Source: Prevotella sp.
GTDB lineage: Bacteria; Bacteroidota; Bacteroidia; Bacteroidales; Bacteroidaceae
Assembly: GCA_017470345.1 (NCBI GenBank)
Contig: JAFUEP010000005.1
Location: 42,257 to 106,256 of the forward strand
Direction of reading: 5' to 3'
DNA: 64,000 bases
Shown here piece by piece: positions 40,675-49,476 of this stretch (the first letter of the stretch is position 1; each line of letters starts with the position of its first letter). The notes beneath the pieces were generated by a model, which searched no databases, was not told where the DNA came from, and saw nothing but the letters and a program-made list of their open reading frames with translations. Made by a program: the position numbers and the translations under genes.

Positions 40675-42072
40675 ATGAAGATCTACATCGTTGGCATCGG
40701 CCCCGGCTCGCCCGAGGACATCACGCCCGCCGCCGTCAGTGCGCTGGGCGCGAGCGACGTCGTCGTGGGCTATAAGTACTACTTCCAGTTCATACGGCCC
40801 TACCTGAAGCCCGCGGCCGAGTGCATCGACACGGGCATGAAGCGCGAGCGCGAGCGGGCCGCACTGGCCTTCGCCCAGGCCGCCGCGGGCCGCACGGTCA
40901 GCATCATCTCGAGCGGCGATGCGGGCATCTACGGAATGGCCCCGCTCATGTTCGAGATGCGGCGCGACGAAGGCCTCGACGTCGACCTTGAGGTCGTCCC
41001 CGGCATCAGCGCCTTCCAGAAGGCCGCCGCCCTGCTCGGCGCGCCCATGGGCCACGACTTCTGCGTCGTCTCGCTCAGCGACCTCATGACGCCCTGGGCC
41101 GTCATAGAGCGCCGCATCCGGGCGGCCGCCCAGGCCGACTTCGTCACGGCAGTCTATAACCCCCGCTCCAACGAGCGCTACTGGCAGCTCGACCGCCTGC
41201 GCGAGCTCTTCCTCGAGGAGCGCAGCGCGCTGACGCCCGTGGGCTATGTGCGCCAGGCGGGCCGCCCCGAGCAGCAGGTGGTCACGACGACGCTGGCCGA
41301 CCTGAACCCTGAGGCCATCGACATGTTCACCGTCGTCATCATCGGCAACTCGCAGACCTATGTATCTGACAATCGGATGATTACGCCGCGCGGCTATTAT
41401 CGCGACGCAGCCAGTGCCGACGTCAAGCCCGGCCAGCAGATCATGATGGAGTCGTTCCGCACCATCGCCGCCGAGCTCCGCCGCCATGACTACCCGACGG
41501 ACCACCTGTGGGCGCTGCTCCACGCCATCCACACGACGGCCGACTTCGACATGGAGCGCATCCTCTACACCGACCCCCTGGCCGTCGAGCATCTTTATGA
41601 TAAGGTGCGCGAGGGCTCGCTCCGCACCATCGTCACCGACGTCACGATGGTCACGAGCGGCATCCGGAAGGGTGCCCTGCAGCGGCTGGGCGTCGAGGCA
41701 AAGTGCTATCTGGCCGACCCCCGCGTGGCGGAGATGGCTGCCTGCGAGGGCATCACGCGCACCCAGGCTGGCATCCGCCTGGCCGTCGAGGAGCATCCCG
41801 ACGCCCTCTTCGCCTTCGGCAATGCGCCGACGGCGCTGATGGAGCTCTGCACCCTCATCCGCCGCGGCAAGGCCCGCCCCGCCGGCATCATCGCCGCCCC
41901 CGTCGGCTTTGTCCACGTCTGCGAGTCGAAGCACATGGTGAAGCCTTTCCGCGACATCCCCAAGATCATCGTCGAGGGCCGGAAGGGCGGCTCCAACCTC
42001 GCCGCCACCCTCTGCAACGCCATCCTCTGCTATGACGACGCGGCGCAGCTCCGCCCCGGCCGAGATCTCTGA
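40675..42072 (+). CDS. cobJ: CobJ-CobH fusion: precorrin-3B C17-methyltransferase and precorrin-8X methylmutase
   Basis: 465 residues in two domains. Residues 1-240 are a SAM-dependent corrin methyltransferase of the CbiH/CobJ type (IYIVGIGPGSPEDITPAAVS; SIISSGDAGIYGMAPLMFEM; EVVPGISAFQKAAALLGAPM). Residues about 255-455 are CbiC/CobH, which moves the C11 methyl to C12 (LLHAIHTTADFDMERILYTD with the catalytic His; TDVTMVTSGIRKG; CESKHMVKPFRDIPKIIVEG; GGSNLAATLCNAIL). Such fusions occur in Bacteroidales. It begins the biosynthetic half of the locus. Confidence 0.93.
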   Translation: MKIYIVGIGPGSPEDITPAAVSALGASDVVVGYKYYFQFIRPYLKPAAECIDTGMKRERERAALAFAQAAAGRTVSIISSGDAGIYGMAPLMFEMRRDEGLDVDLEVVPGISAFQKAAALLGAPMGHDFCVVSLSDLMTPWAVIERRIRAAAQADFVTAVYNPRSNERYWQLDRLRELFLEERSALTPVGYVRQAGRPEQQVVTTTLADLNPEAIDMFTVVIIGNSQTYVSDNRMITPRGYYRDAASADVKPGQQIMMESFRTIAAELRRHDYPTDHLWALLHAIHTTADFDMERILYTDPLAVEHLYDKVREGSLRTIVTDVTMVTSGIRKGALQRLGVEAKCYLADPRVAEMAACEGITRTQAGIRLAVEEHPDALFAFGNAPTALMELCTLIRRGKARPAGIIAAPVGFVHVCESKHMVKPFRDIPKIIVEGRKGGSNLAATLCNAILCYDDAAQLRPGRDL

Positions 42073-42130
42073 CGGCCGGGGGGGCGGCCGCCGGCTTCCC
42101 CCCGCCGCGCCCCCGCCGCGAGGTCGATAT

Positions 42131-42167
42131 TCCGTTATTTCGTTATTTCGTTATCCCGTTATCCCGA
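42131..42167. repeat. TTCCGTTATTTCGTTATTTC word repeat
   Basis: Tandem CGTTATTTCGTTATCC words in the gap between cobJ-cobH and cbiE-cbiT, ending about 9 nt before the start codon at 42176. Confidence 0.7.
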
Positions 42168-42175
42168 AGAAAAAA

Positions 42176-43516
42176 ATGAAATTCAACATTATTGGCATTC
42201 CTGACCGGCCGGAGCCGTTCTTTCCCCCGGAGGTCGCCGAGGAGATCAGCCGCGGGCGGATCTTCTCGGGCGGACGGCGCCATCATGAGCTGGTCGGACG
42301 GCTGCTGCCGGCGGGCGCACGATGGATCGACATCACCGTGCCGCTCGACGAAGTCTTCGCGCAGTATCGGCAGCTGGGCGACGAGGCGCAGGTGACCGTC
42401 TTCGCCTCGGGCGACCCGCTGTTCTTCGGCTTTGCCAACACGATCCGCGAGCGCATGCCCGAGGCCGCGGTGCAGCTCTTCCCGGCCTTCAACTCGCTGC
42501 AGATGCTGGCCCACCGCCTTGTGATGCCCTATCACGACATGCGCATCGTCTCGCTGACGGGCCGCCCCTGGCCCGACTTCGACCGCGCCCTCATCGAGCG
42601 CACGGCGAAGATCGGCGTCCTGACCGACCGTGAGCACACGCCCGCCGCCATCGCCCGCCGCATGGCGGACTATGGCTTCACCGACTATCGCATGCACGTC
42701 GGCGAACATCTGGGCCACCCCGACCGCGAGCGGCTAACGACCCTCACCCTCAGCGAGGCGGCCGCGCATGAGTTCAGCCAACCCAACTGCCTGATCCTCG
42801 AGGCCACCGCCGCCCCGAGCCCGCGGCCGTTCGGCATCCCCGACAGCGACTTCGCCCTGCTCGACGGTCGAGAGCGGATGATCACCAAGATGCCCATCCG
42901 CCTGCTCTCCCTGCAGGCCCTCGACCTCAGTCGGCGCCATGTGCTCTGGGACATCGGCTTCTGCACGGGCAGCATCAGCATCGAGGCCCGCCTGCTGTTC
43001 CCTCACCTGCGCATCGAGGCGTTCGAGATCCGCCCCGAGTGCGAGGCCATCATCCGCGACAACATGCGCCGCCACCACGCCCCCGGCATCGCCGTCCACA
43101 TGGGCGACTTCTTGAGTGTAGAGTGTAGAGTGGAGAATGGAGATAGTGTAGAGTGGAGAGTGGAGAATGGAGATAGTGTAGAGTGTAGAGTGGAGAATGT
43201 AGAGTTTGCTACCGCTCTACAGGCCACTTCTACAGCGGTAGCAAACTCTACACTCTACACTCTACATTCTACACTACACTCCCCCGACGCCGTCTTCATC
43301 GGCGGCCACGGCGGCCACCTCAAGCAGATCATGGCCAAGGTGGCCTCATGCCTCGCCCCCGGCGGCGTCATCGTGATGAACAGCGTCACGCCCGCCAGCC
43401 GCCAGCTCTTCGCCGAGGCCTGCGCGGAGCTGGGCTTCCGCCAGCTGCCCACCATGCATATTGCCCTCAACGACTATAACCCCATCGACATACTGAAATG
43501 CGAACAGCCATCATAA
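42176..43516 (+). CDS. cobL: CbiE-CbiT fusion (CobL-like): cobalt-precorrin-7 C5- and cobalt-precorrin-6B C15-methyltransferase, with an in-frame palindromic insertion
   Basis: 446 residues from the ATG at 42176; upstream in-frame sequence belongs to the previous gene and a word repeat. Residues 1-205 are CbiE (VTVFASGDPLFFGFANTIRE; FPAFNSLQMLAHRLVMPYHD). Residues about 235-446 are CbiT (WDIGFCTGSISIEARLLFPH SAM motif; PDAVFIGGHGGHLKQIMAK; GGVIVMNSVTP). Between HMGDF and PDAVFIGG, residues about 313-368 are the translation of a 168-bp palindrome (for example VEFATALQATSTAVANSTL). The same peptide occurs in the WbqC-like protein. The gene stays open. Overlaps the next gene by 19 nt. Confidence 0.92.
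   Translation: MKFNIIGIPDRPEPFFPPEVAEEISRGRIFSGGRRHHELVGRLLPAGARWIDITVPLDEVFAQYRQLGDEAQVTVFASGDPLFFGFANTIRERMPEAAVQLFPAFNSLQMLAHRLVMPYHDMRIVSLTGRPWPDFDRALIERTAKIGVLTDREHTPAAIARRMADYGFTDYRMHVGEHLGHPDRERLTTLTLSEAAAHEFSQPNCLILEATAAPSPRPFGIPDSDFALLDGRERMITKMPIRLLSLQALDLSRRHVLWDIGFCTGSISIEARLLFPHLRIEAFEIRPECEAIIRDNMRRHHAPGIAVHMGDFLSVECRVENGDSVEWRVENGDSVECRVENVEFATALQATSTAVANSTLYTLHSTLHSPDAVFIGGHGGHLKQIMAKVASCLAPGGVIVMNSVTPASRQLFAEACAELGFRQLPTMHIALNDYNPIDILKCEQPS
43114..43281. repeat. GTTTGCTACCGC palindrome inside the cbiE-cbiT gene
   Basis: Arms of GAGTGTAGAGTGGAGAATGG-type words (43114-43205) and CTACACTCTACACTCTACAT-type words (43247-43281) flank a core: GAGTTTGCTACCGC, 19-nt centre (TCTACAGGCCACTTCTAC), GCGGTAGCAAACTC. 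The core differs from that at 27997-28099 only in the centre. The left arm is longer here, with repeated GAGAATGGAGATAGTGTAGA. Confidence 0.93.
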
Positions 43517-45243
43517 CCATCAGCGATGGCGGCCGACATGTGGCCGACATCGTCAGTCAGGAGACGCAGGGTCAGGCCCTCGACCGCGCCGACGTCGCCG
43601 CCCGCTGGCACGACTTCGACGCCCTGGTCTTCATCGGAGCCATGGGCATCTGCGTCCGCACCATCGCCCCCTGCATCGAGGATAAGCACACCGACCCCGC
43701 CGTGGTCTGCATCGACTCGACCGGCCGCCACGTCGTCGCCGTCGTCAGCGGTCATGTGGGCGGCGCCAACGCGCTGGCCGCCCGGCTGGCCGCCGCGCTG
43801 GGCGTAGAGCCCGTCGTCACCACGCAGAGCGACAACCAGCAGCTCTGGGCCCTCGACACGCTGGCGCAGCGCTTCCATTGGGCCGTCGCCACGGACGCCG
43901 CGATGAACAAGGTCATCTTCGACTTCGTCAACCGCCGGCCGACGGCCATGCTCATCGACGCCCACGACGCCGGCACCGACTATCTCCGTCGGACCATGCC
44001 CGACCACGTCCGCCTCGTCCGCGACGTCAGCGAGGCTGCCGACTGCCGCCTGCTGATCATCGTCTCGCCCTACGTGCACGCCATTCCCGGGCATCTGACC
44101 ACGATCCAGTTCATCCCCCGCGTGCTCACAGCCGGCTTCGGCCTGGCCCATCGGCCTGACGACTATCGCGACATCGTCAGCCAGATGCACGACGAGCTGT
44201 GCCGCCATGGCATCCGGCCCGAGGCCGTCCGCCAGTGGTGCACCATCGACGTGAAGGCCGACGAACCCTTCATCGGCGAGCTGCACGAGCCGGTGCGCTT
44301 CTTCACGGCCGACGAGCTGGCGCGCATCGACGTGCCCACGCCCAGCGCCACCGTCGAGCGCCACGTCGGCACGCCCAGCGTCAGCGAGGCCGCCGCCATC
44401 CTCGGCAGCAACGGCGGCCGCCTGGTCTTAAACAAAATAAAGGGCCGGAACTGGACCCTCGCCGTGGCGGAAGAGGCTGCCGACGGGCCCTTCATCGACA
44501 TCGTCGGCGCCGGTCCGGGCGACCCCGACCTCATCAGCGTGCGCGGCCGCCGGCTGCTGGAGCAGGCCGACCTCATCCTCTATGCCGGCAGCCTCGTGCC
44601 CCGCGAGCTGACCGACTGTCACAAGCCGGGCGCCATCGTCCGCTCGTCGGCCGCGATGGCCCTCGAGGAGCAGTGCCAGCTGATGAAGACGTTCTACGAC
44701 CAGGGCAAGCGCATCGTCCGGCTCCACACCGGCGACCCCTGCATCTTCGGCGCCATACAGGAGCAGATGGCCTTCTTCGACCGCGAGGGCATGCGCTATC
44801 GCATCACCCCCGGCATATCGTCGTTCCTGGCCGCCGCGGCCGAGCTGCGATCGCAGTTCACCATCCCCGAGCGCACGCAGACCATCATCCTCACCCGCGG
44901 CGAGGGCCGCACGCCGATGCCCGAGCGCGAGAAGCTGCACCTGCTGGCCCGCTCGCAGTCGACGATGTGCATCTTCCTCTCGGCCGCCATCGTCGACGAC
45001 GTGCAGCGCGAGTTGCTCGAGGAGTATCCTGAGTCGACCCCCGTGGCCGCCTGCTATCACCTGACCTGGCCCGACCAGCGCATCTATCGCGGTCAGCTGA
45101 AGGACCTCAGCCGCATCGTCCGCGACAACCACCTGACGCTCACCACGATGCTCGTCGTCGGCGAGGCCATCGACAACCGCCAGGGTCTCTCCGAGCTCTA
45201 CAACCGCCACTTCACCCACCTCTTCCGCCAGGGAGTGGAGTAA
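43498..45243 (+). CDS. cbiG: CbiG-CbiF fusion: cobalt-precorrin-5A hydrolase and cobalt-precorrin-4 C11-methyltransferase
   Basis: 581 residues. Residues 1-310 are CbiG, which opens the delta-lactone of cobalt-precorrin-5A (ALVFIGAMGICVRTIAPCIE; AVVSGHVGGANALAARLAAA; C-terminal CbiG part near residue 230-300). Residues about 330-560 are CbiF/CobM (FIDIVGAGPGDPDLISVRGR; ADLILYAGSLVPRELTDCHK; RLHTGDPCIFGAIQEQMAFF). CbiG marks the anaerobic, early-cobalt pathway. Start overlaps cbiE-cbiT by 19 nt. Confidence 0.94.
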   Translation: MRTAIITISDGGRHVADIVSQETQGQALDRADVAARWHDFDALVFIGAMGICVRTIAPCIEDKHTDPAVVCIDSTGRHVVAVVSGHVGGANALAARLAAALGVEPVVTTQSDNQQLWALDTLAQRFHWAVATDAAMNKVIFDFVNRRPTAMLIDAHDAGTDYLRRTMPDHVRLVRDVSEAADCRLLIIVSPYVHAIPGHLTTIQFIPRVLTAGFGLAHRPDDYRDIVSQMHDELCRHGIRPEAVRQWCTIDVKADEPFIGELHEPVRFFTADELARIDVPTPSATVERHVGTPSVSEAAAILGSNGGRLVLNKIKGRNWTLAVAEEAADGPFIDIVGAGPGDPDLISVRGRRLLEQADLILYAGSLVPRELTDCHKPGAIVRSSAAMALEEQCQLMKTFYDQGKRIVRLHTGDPCIFGAIQEQMAFFDREGMRYRITPGISSFLAAAAELRSQFTIPERTQTIILTRGEGRTPMPEREKLHLLARSQSTMCIFLSAAIVDDVQRELLEEYPESTPVAACYHLTWPDQRIYRGQLKDLSRIVRDNHLTLTTMLVVGEAIDNRQGLSELYNRHFTHLFRQGVE

Positions 45244-45285
45244 TGTCAGGCCATACGTCGCGGATGCTGTTTTGCCAGCCTTTTA

Positions 45286-45317
45286 TTTGGCAATATGCGC
45301 AGGATTTCGTATTTTTG
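45286..45317 (+). promoter_or_regulatory. Internal promoter before cbiJ-cbiD
   Basis: TTTG at 45286-45289, 20-nt spacer, TATTTTTG at 45310-45317, then CATGC. It would start a second transcript for the cbiJ-cbiD to cobQ genes, not under the riboswitch. Confidence 0.6.
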
Positions 45318-45384
45318 CATGCTATAATATAATAAGGTATATGAAGATGAAACATTGTCATAACTATAGTCACCCCGTCGTCGA

Positions 45385-47154
45385 ATGATACTCGTTTTCG
45401 GCGGCACCACTGAGGGACGCCAGGCCGCGGCCACACTCGATGCGGCGGGCCGTCCGTTCTACTATTCCACCCGCTCGGAGCTGCAGCAGGTGGAGCTCGT
45501 CAACGGCCACCGCCTCGCGGGGGCCATGGACGTGGCGGAGGCTTCAGGCTTCTGCCGCGAGCATGGCGTCCGCCTCATTGTCGATGCAGCCCATCCCTTT
45601 GCCGAGGAGCTCCATCGCAACGTGATCAGCGTGGCCAGCCGCGTCGGGGTGCCCGTCGTCCGCTTCGACCGCATCTATCCGCCCCATACGCTCGACATCG
45701 TCTGGTGTCGCGACTACGACGACGCCATGGCCCGGCTCGAGGCCCGTGGCATAGATCGCCTGCTGGCCCTGACGGGCGTGCAGACCATCGGCCGCCTGCG
45801 CCCCTACTGGCAGCGGCATGAGTGCTGGTGGCGCATCCTCGACCGCAACGTCTCGAAGTCGCTGGCCCGGAAGAACGGATTCCCGGAGGAGCGCCTGGTC
45901 TACTATGAACATGACGACACGGCGACGCTCATCCGCCAGCTCCGTCCGCAGGCCATCCTGACGAAGGAGAGCGGGCTGAGCGGCGGATTCTCCGCGAAGG
46001 TCAGCGCCGCCCGCGAGGCCGGCGTCGGGGTGTTTGTCGTGGAGCGACCGGCCTATCCGCCCGTGACGGCGGAGGGACAAGGCGTGACCATAGCATGCGT
46101 GAACGGCAGGCACGGACTGCGCCGCATGGTGGAGCGCTTCGTGCCCGACTTCTTCCCCCTGCGCACGGGGCTCACCACCGGGGCCGTCGCCACGGCGGCC
46201 GTGAAGGCGGCCACGCTGCGGCTGCTGGGCGAGGCGGCCGACGAGGTGGAGCTGTCGCTGCCCGACGGCGAGACGCTGACGGTCGGCATCGACCATTCGG
46301 AGGTCTTTCCTGAATATGCCACGGCGACGGCGACGAAGGACTTCAGCGACGACCCCGACGTGACGCGCGGCTGCCACATCACCGCCCGCGTCGCATGGGC
46401 CGGGCCCCTGGGCCGCGGCATCCGCTTCCTGCAGGGCGAGGGCGTCGGCCGCGTGACGCTGCCCGGGCTGGGCATCGCCGTCGGCGAGCCGGCCGTCAAC
46501 CCCGTGCCGCGCCAGATGATGACGGCCGAGGTGCGGGCCCTGACCGACGCCGACCTTGACATCACGATCAGCGTCGAGGGTGGCCGCGAGCTGGCCGGGC
46601 GCACGTTCAACAGTAGGGTGGGGGTGGTCGGCGGCATCAGCATCATCGGCACCAGCGGCATCGTCGCGCCGCTCTCCAACGAGGCCTTCGTCCGTAGCAT
46701 CGGCCGCGAGCTGGAGGTGGCCCGCGCCATGGGCTGCACGGCCGTCGGACTGGCCTCAGGCAAGCGGGGCGAGACGGCCCTGACAGAGCGGGAGCCGTCG
46801 CTGCGCGTCATCCACTACGGCAACTTCGTCGGCGACAGTCTCGGGATGGCCCATCGGCTGGGCTTCCGGCGCGTGGTCGTGGGCATCATGATCGGCAAGG
46901 CCGTCAAGCTGGCCGAAGGACATCTCGATACCCATTCGCATAAGGTGCTGATGAACAAGGACTTCCTCGCCCGCGTAGCCCGCTCCGTGGGCGTCAGCGA
47001 TGCGGCGTCGCTGCTGCAGCCCGTCACGATGGCCCGCGAGCTGTGGGCCCTCATGCCGCCCGCCTTCTTCGAGGCCCTCCGCGACCTGTGTATGCAACAT
47101 TGTAGAACCGTGTTCCCCACCGGGACACTCGAAATCCATATCCTCGAACAATGA
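45385..47154 (+). CDS. cbiD: CbiJ-CbiD fusion: cobalt-precorrin-6A reductase and cobalt-precorrin-5B C1-methyltransferase
   Basis: 589 residues. Residues 1-250 are CbiJ/CobK (MILVFGGTTEGRQAAATLDA; GVRLIVDAAHPFAEELHRNV; LLALTGVQTIGRLRPYW; AILTKESGLSGGFSAKVSAA). Residues about 253-585 are CbiD (LRTGLTTGAVATAAVKAATL; GEPAVNPVPRQMMTAEVRAL; GGISIIGTSGIVAPLSNEAF; VVVGIMIGKAVKLAEGHLDT). CbiD belongs to the anaerobic route. Start has its own promoter; stop overlaps the permease gene by 4 nt. Confidence 0.94.
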   Translation: MILVFGGTTEGRQAAATLDAAGRPFYYSTRSELQQVELVNGHRLAGAMDVAEASGFCREHGVRLIVDAAHPFAEELHRNVISVASRVGVPVVRFDRIYPPHTLDIVWCRDYDDAMARLEARGIDRLLALTGVQTIGRLRPYWQRHECWWRILDRNVSKSLARKNGFPEERLVYYEHDDTATLIRQLRPQAILTKESGLSGGFSAKVSAAREAGVGVFVVERPAYPPVTAEGQGVTIACVNGRHGLRRMVERFVPDFFPLRTGLTTGAVATAAVKAATLRLLGEAADEVELSLPDGETLTVGIDHSEVFPEYATATATKDFSDDPDVTRGCHITARVAWAGPLGRGIRFLQGEGVGRVTLPGLGIAVGEPAVNPVPRQMMTAEVRALTDADLDITISVEGGRELAGRTFNSRVGVVGGISIIGTSGIVAPLSNEAFVRSIGRELEVARAMGCTAVGLASGKRGETALTEREPSLRVIHYGNFVGDSLGMAHRLGFRRVVVGIMIGKAVKLAEGHLDTHSHKVLMNKDFLARVARSVGVSDAASLLQPVTMARELWALMPPAFFEALRDLCMQHCRTVFPTGTLEIHILEQ

Positions 47155-48161
47155 AAATGACGCTGCTCGCACTGAGCATTCCCCTGCTGGCCCTGCTCAA
47201 CCTGATGCTCGGCTCAGTGCCCATCCCGATGGGCGAGGTCGTCGGCATCCTGGTCGGCAACGACTTCGACAACGATGTCTTCACGAATATCGTGCTGCGC
47301 ACCCGACTGCCGCAGACCCTGACCGCCATCGCCTGCGGGGCGGGACTGGCCGTGGCCGGACTGGAGATGCAGACCGTCTTCCACAACCCCCTGGCCGGGC
47401 CGTCGGTGCTCGGCATCAGCAGTGCCGCCTCGCTGGGCGTCGCCTTCGTCGTGCTGCTCAACGGCACCATCGGCGGCGGCCTCATGTCGCGCTTCGGACT
47501 GATGGGCAACACGGCACTGACCGTCGCCGCCGTCAGCGGGGCCATGGCCGCCATGGCGCTCATCGTCTGGCTCTCGCAGCGGGTGCACGGACGGGCCACG
47601 CTGCTCATCGTCGGCGTCCTCATCGGCTATATTGCCAGCGCCATCATCGGCGTGCTGAAGTATTTCTCCAGCGAGGAGGACATCCGCAGCTACGTCATCT
47701 GGGGACTGGGCTCCTTCGCCCGCGTCACCGGCGGTCAGGTCTGGGTCTTCGTCGCCCTGATGGCCGTGCTGTGCCCCCTGTCGATGCTGCTGGCCAAGCC
47801 GCTCAACACGCTCCTGCTGGGCGAGCGCTACGCCGCCAACCTGGGGCTGAACATCCGCCGGGCACGCATGCTCATCATCGCCTCGGCAGGCATCCTGACG
47901 GCCATCACGACGGCCTACTGCGGCCCCATCATGTTCCTCGGACTGGCCGTGCCGCACATCTGCCGCGGACTCTTCAACACCGACGACCACCGCACGCTGC
48001 TGCCCGCCACGCTGCTGGCCGGCGCGTCGCTGGCGCTCGTCTGCAACCTCATCGCCCGACTGCCGGGCATGGAGGGCGCACTGCCCATCAACTCGGTGAC
48101 GGCGCTCATCGGCGCCCCCATCGCCCTCACCATCCTGCTCCGAAGAAATGAAAGAAGATAA
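47151..48161 (+). CDS. btuC: FecCD/BtuC-type ABC importer permease
   Basis: 336 residues with about nine to ten membrane helices. Family landmarks are VLRTRLPQTLTAIACGAGLA, GLEMQTVFHNPLAGPSVLGI, WGLGSFARVTGGQVW and GPIMFLGLAVPHICRGLFNT with the ATPase-coupling segment. It should pair with the binding protein at 36696-37841 to import cobalamin or a related chelate. The matching ATPase gene is not in the window. Overlaps of 4 nt upstream and 14 nt downstream indicate tight coupling to biosynthesis genes. Confidence 0.92.
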   Translation: MKMTLLALSIPLLALLNLMLGSVPIPMGEVVGILVGNDFDNDVFTNIVLRTRLPQTLTAIACGAGLAVAGLEMQTVFHNPLAGPSVLGISSAASLGVAFVVLLNGTIGGGLMSRFGLMGNTALTVAAVSGAMAAMALIVWLSQRVHGRATLLIVGVLIGYIASAIIGVLKYFSSEEDIRSYVIWGLGSFARVTGGQVWVFVALMAVLCPLSMLLAKPLNTLLLGERYAANLGLNIRRARMLIIASAGILTAITTAYCGPIMFLGLAVPHICRGLFNTDDHRTLLPATLLAGASLALVCNLIARLPGMEGALPINSVTALIGAPIALTILLRRNERR

Positions 48162-49476
48162 CGCCCTGCTCATCGGTGCCGCCTCCTCAGGGTGCGGCAA
48201 GACCACCTTCACCATGGGCCTGCTCAGGGCTCTCAGCCGACGCAGCCTCGGCGTGCAGCCCTTCAAGTGCGGCCCCGACTACATCGACCCGCTCTACCAC
48301 CGTCAGGCGGCCGCTCGCGAGTCGGTCAACCTCGACACGTTCATGGCCTCGGCCGACCATGTCAGACAGCTTTATGCCCACTATGGCAGCGATGCCGACG
48401 TGCGGGTCATCGAGGGCGCCATGGGCCTCTACGACGGCTACGACGCCCGTCGCGGCAGTGCGGCCGAGGTGGCCATGTTGCTCGATGTGCCCGTGGTGCT
48501 GCTGGTCAGCGCCCGCGCCGTGGCCTACAGCGTGGCGCCGCTCATCTACGGCTTCCGCTGTTTCAATCCGCAGCTTCGGCTGGCTGGCGTCGTGTTCAAC
48601 TTCGTCGCCTCCGAGCGCCAGTATGCCACCCTGCGGCAGGCCTGCCGTGACGCCGGCGCGGAGTGTCTGGGCTATCTCGGCCGCAACGCCGACCTGACCA
48701 TCCCCAGCCGCCACCTGGGGCTGACCATCGAGGAGCAGCGCCAGACCGAGCGGCTCATCGACAGGGCTGCCGACGAGGTGGAGGCCCACGTCGACCTCGA
48801 CCGCCTGCTCGCTGCTGCCACCGTCGCCACAGTCCCTGCTGCCTCTTCTCGTCCGGTGCGTTGCGGCAGTGCCGCAACGCCCAGTGCCCCCTCCGCCTCC
48901 GCGACGACCATCGCCGTGGCCCGCGACGAGGCCTTCAACTTCACCTACCGCGCCAATATCGATGCGCTGGCCCGCCGCGGCCGCTTCGTCTTCTTCTCCC
49001 CGCTGCGCGACAGGTCGCTGCCCGACTGTGACCTGCTCTATCTGCCCGGCGGCTATCCCGAGCTGTTTGCCCAGCAGCTTTCTGATAACACTACCATGCG
49101 GAAATCCATCCGCGACTATGCCGAGGCGGGCGGACGCGTGCTGGCCGAGTGCGGCGGATTCATGTATCTCTGTTGCGACATCGACGGGCGGCCCATGTGC
49201 GGCGTCCTGCCGCTGAGCGCGACGATGGACGGCGCCCGCCTGCACCTGGGCTACAGGCAGCTGACCGTCGGCGGTCAGACCCTTCGCGGCCATGAGTTCC
49301 ACTACTCATCGGTGCGCCCCTCGGCCTGTCCCCCCGACGTCCGCCGGCTCGTGCTGCAGCAGTCAGCCACGGGTGCGCCCGTCGACACTCCGATTTATAA
49401 ATATAAGAACGTCCTGGCCGGCTATACCCACTGGTACTGGGGCGAACAACCCTTCGAATCATTATGGAACATCTGA
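48148..49476 (+). CDS. cbiA: Cobyrinate a,c-diamide synthase
   Basis: 442 residues. It amidates the a and c side chains using glutamine and ATP. The P-loop is LLIGAASSGCGKTTFTMGLL, followed by VQPFKCGPDYIDPLYH and VRVIEGAMGLYDGYDARRGS. The glutaminase half has LYLPGGYPELFAQQL and AECGGFMYLCCDID (nucleophile Cys at about 335), and GHEFHYSSV near the end. The linker at about residues 225-255 carries a perfect 11-bp-arm palindrome (48858-48880). Overlaps neighbours at both ends. Confidence 0.96.
   Translation: MKEDNALLIGAASSGCGKTTFTMGLLRALSRRSLGVQPFKCGPDYIDPLYHRQAAARESVNLDTFMASADHVRQLYAHYGSDADVRVIEGAMGLYDGYDARRGSAAEVAMLLDVPVVLLVSARAVAYSVAPLIYGFRCFNPQLRLAGVVFNFVASERQYATLRQACRDAGAECLGYLGRNADLTIPSRHLGLTIEEQRQTERLIDRAADEVEAHVDLDRLLAAATVATVPAASSRPVRCGSAATPSAPSASATTIAVARDEAFNFTYRANIDALARRGRFVFFSPLRDRSLPDCDLLYLPGGYPELFAQQLSDNTTMRKSIRDYAEAGGRVLAECGGFMYLCCDIDGRPMCGVLPLSATMDGARLHLGYRQLTVGGQTLRGHEFHYSSVRPSACPPDVRRLVLQQSATGAPVDTPIYKYKNVLAGYTHWYWGEQPFESLWNI
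48858..48880. repeat. Mini-palindrome with GGCAGTGCC core inside cbiA
   Basis: GCGTTGCGGCA and TGCCGCAACGC arms around a single G, in frame in the linker between the two CbiA domains (RCGSAAT). Same core as 34653-34673. Confidence 0.7.

Noticed and set aside
43114-43281. Frameshift or gene break in cbiE-cbiT caused by the repeat
   Set aside because: The 168-bp insertion is a multiple of three without stops; all motifs downstream remain in frame.
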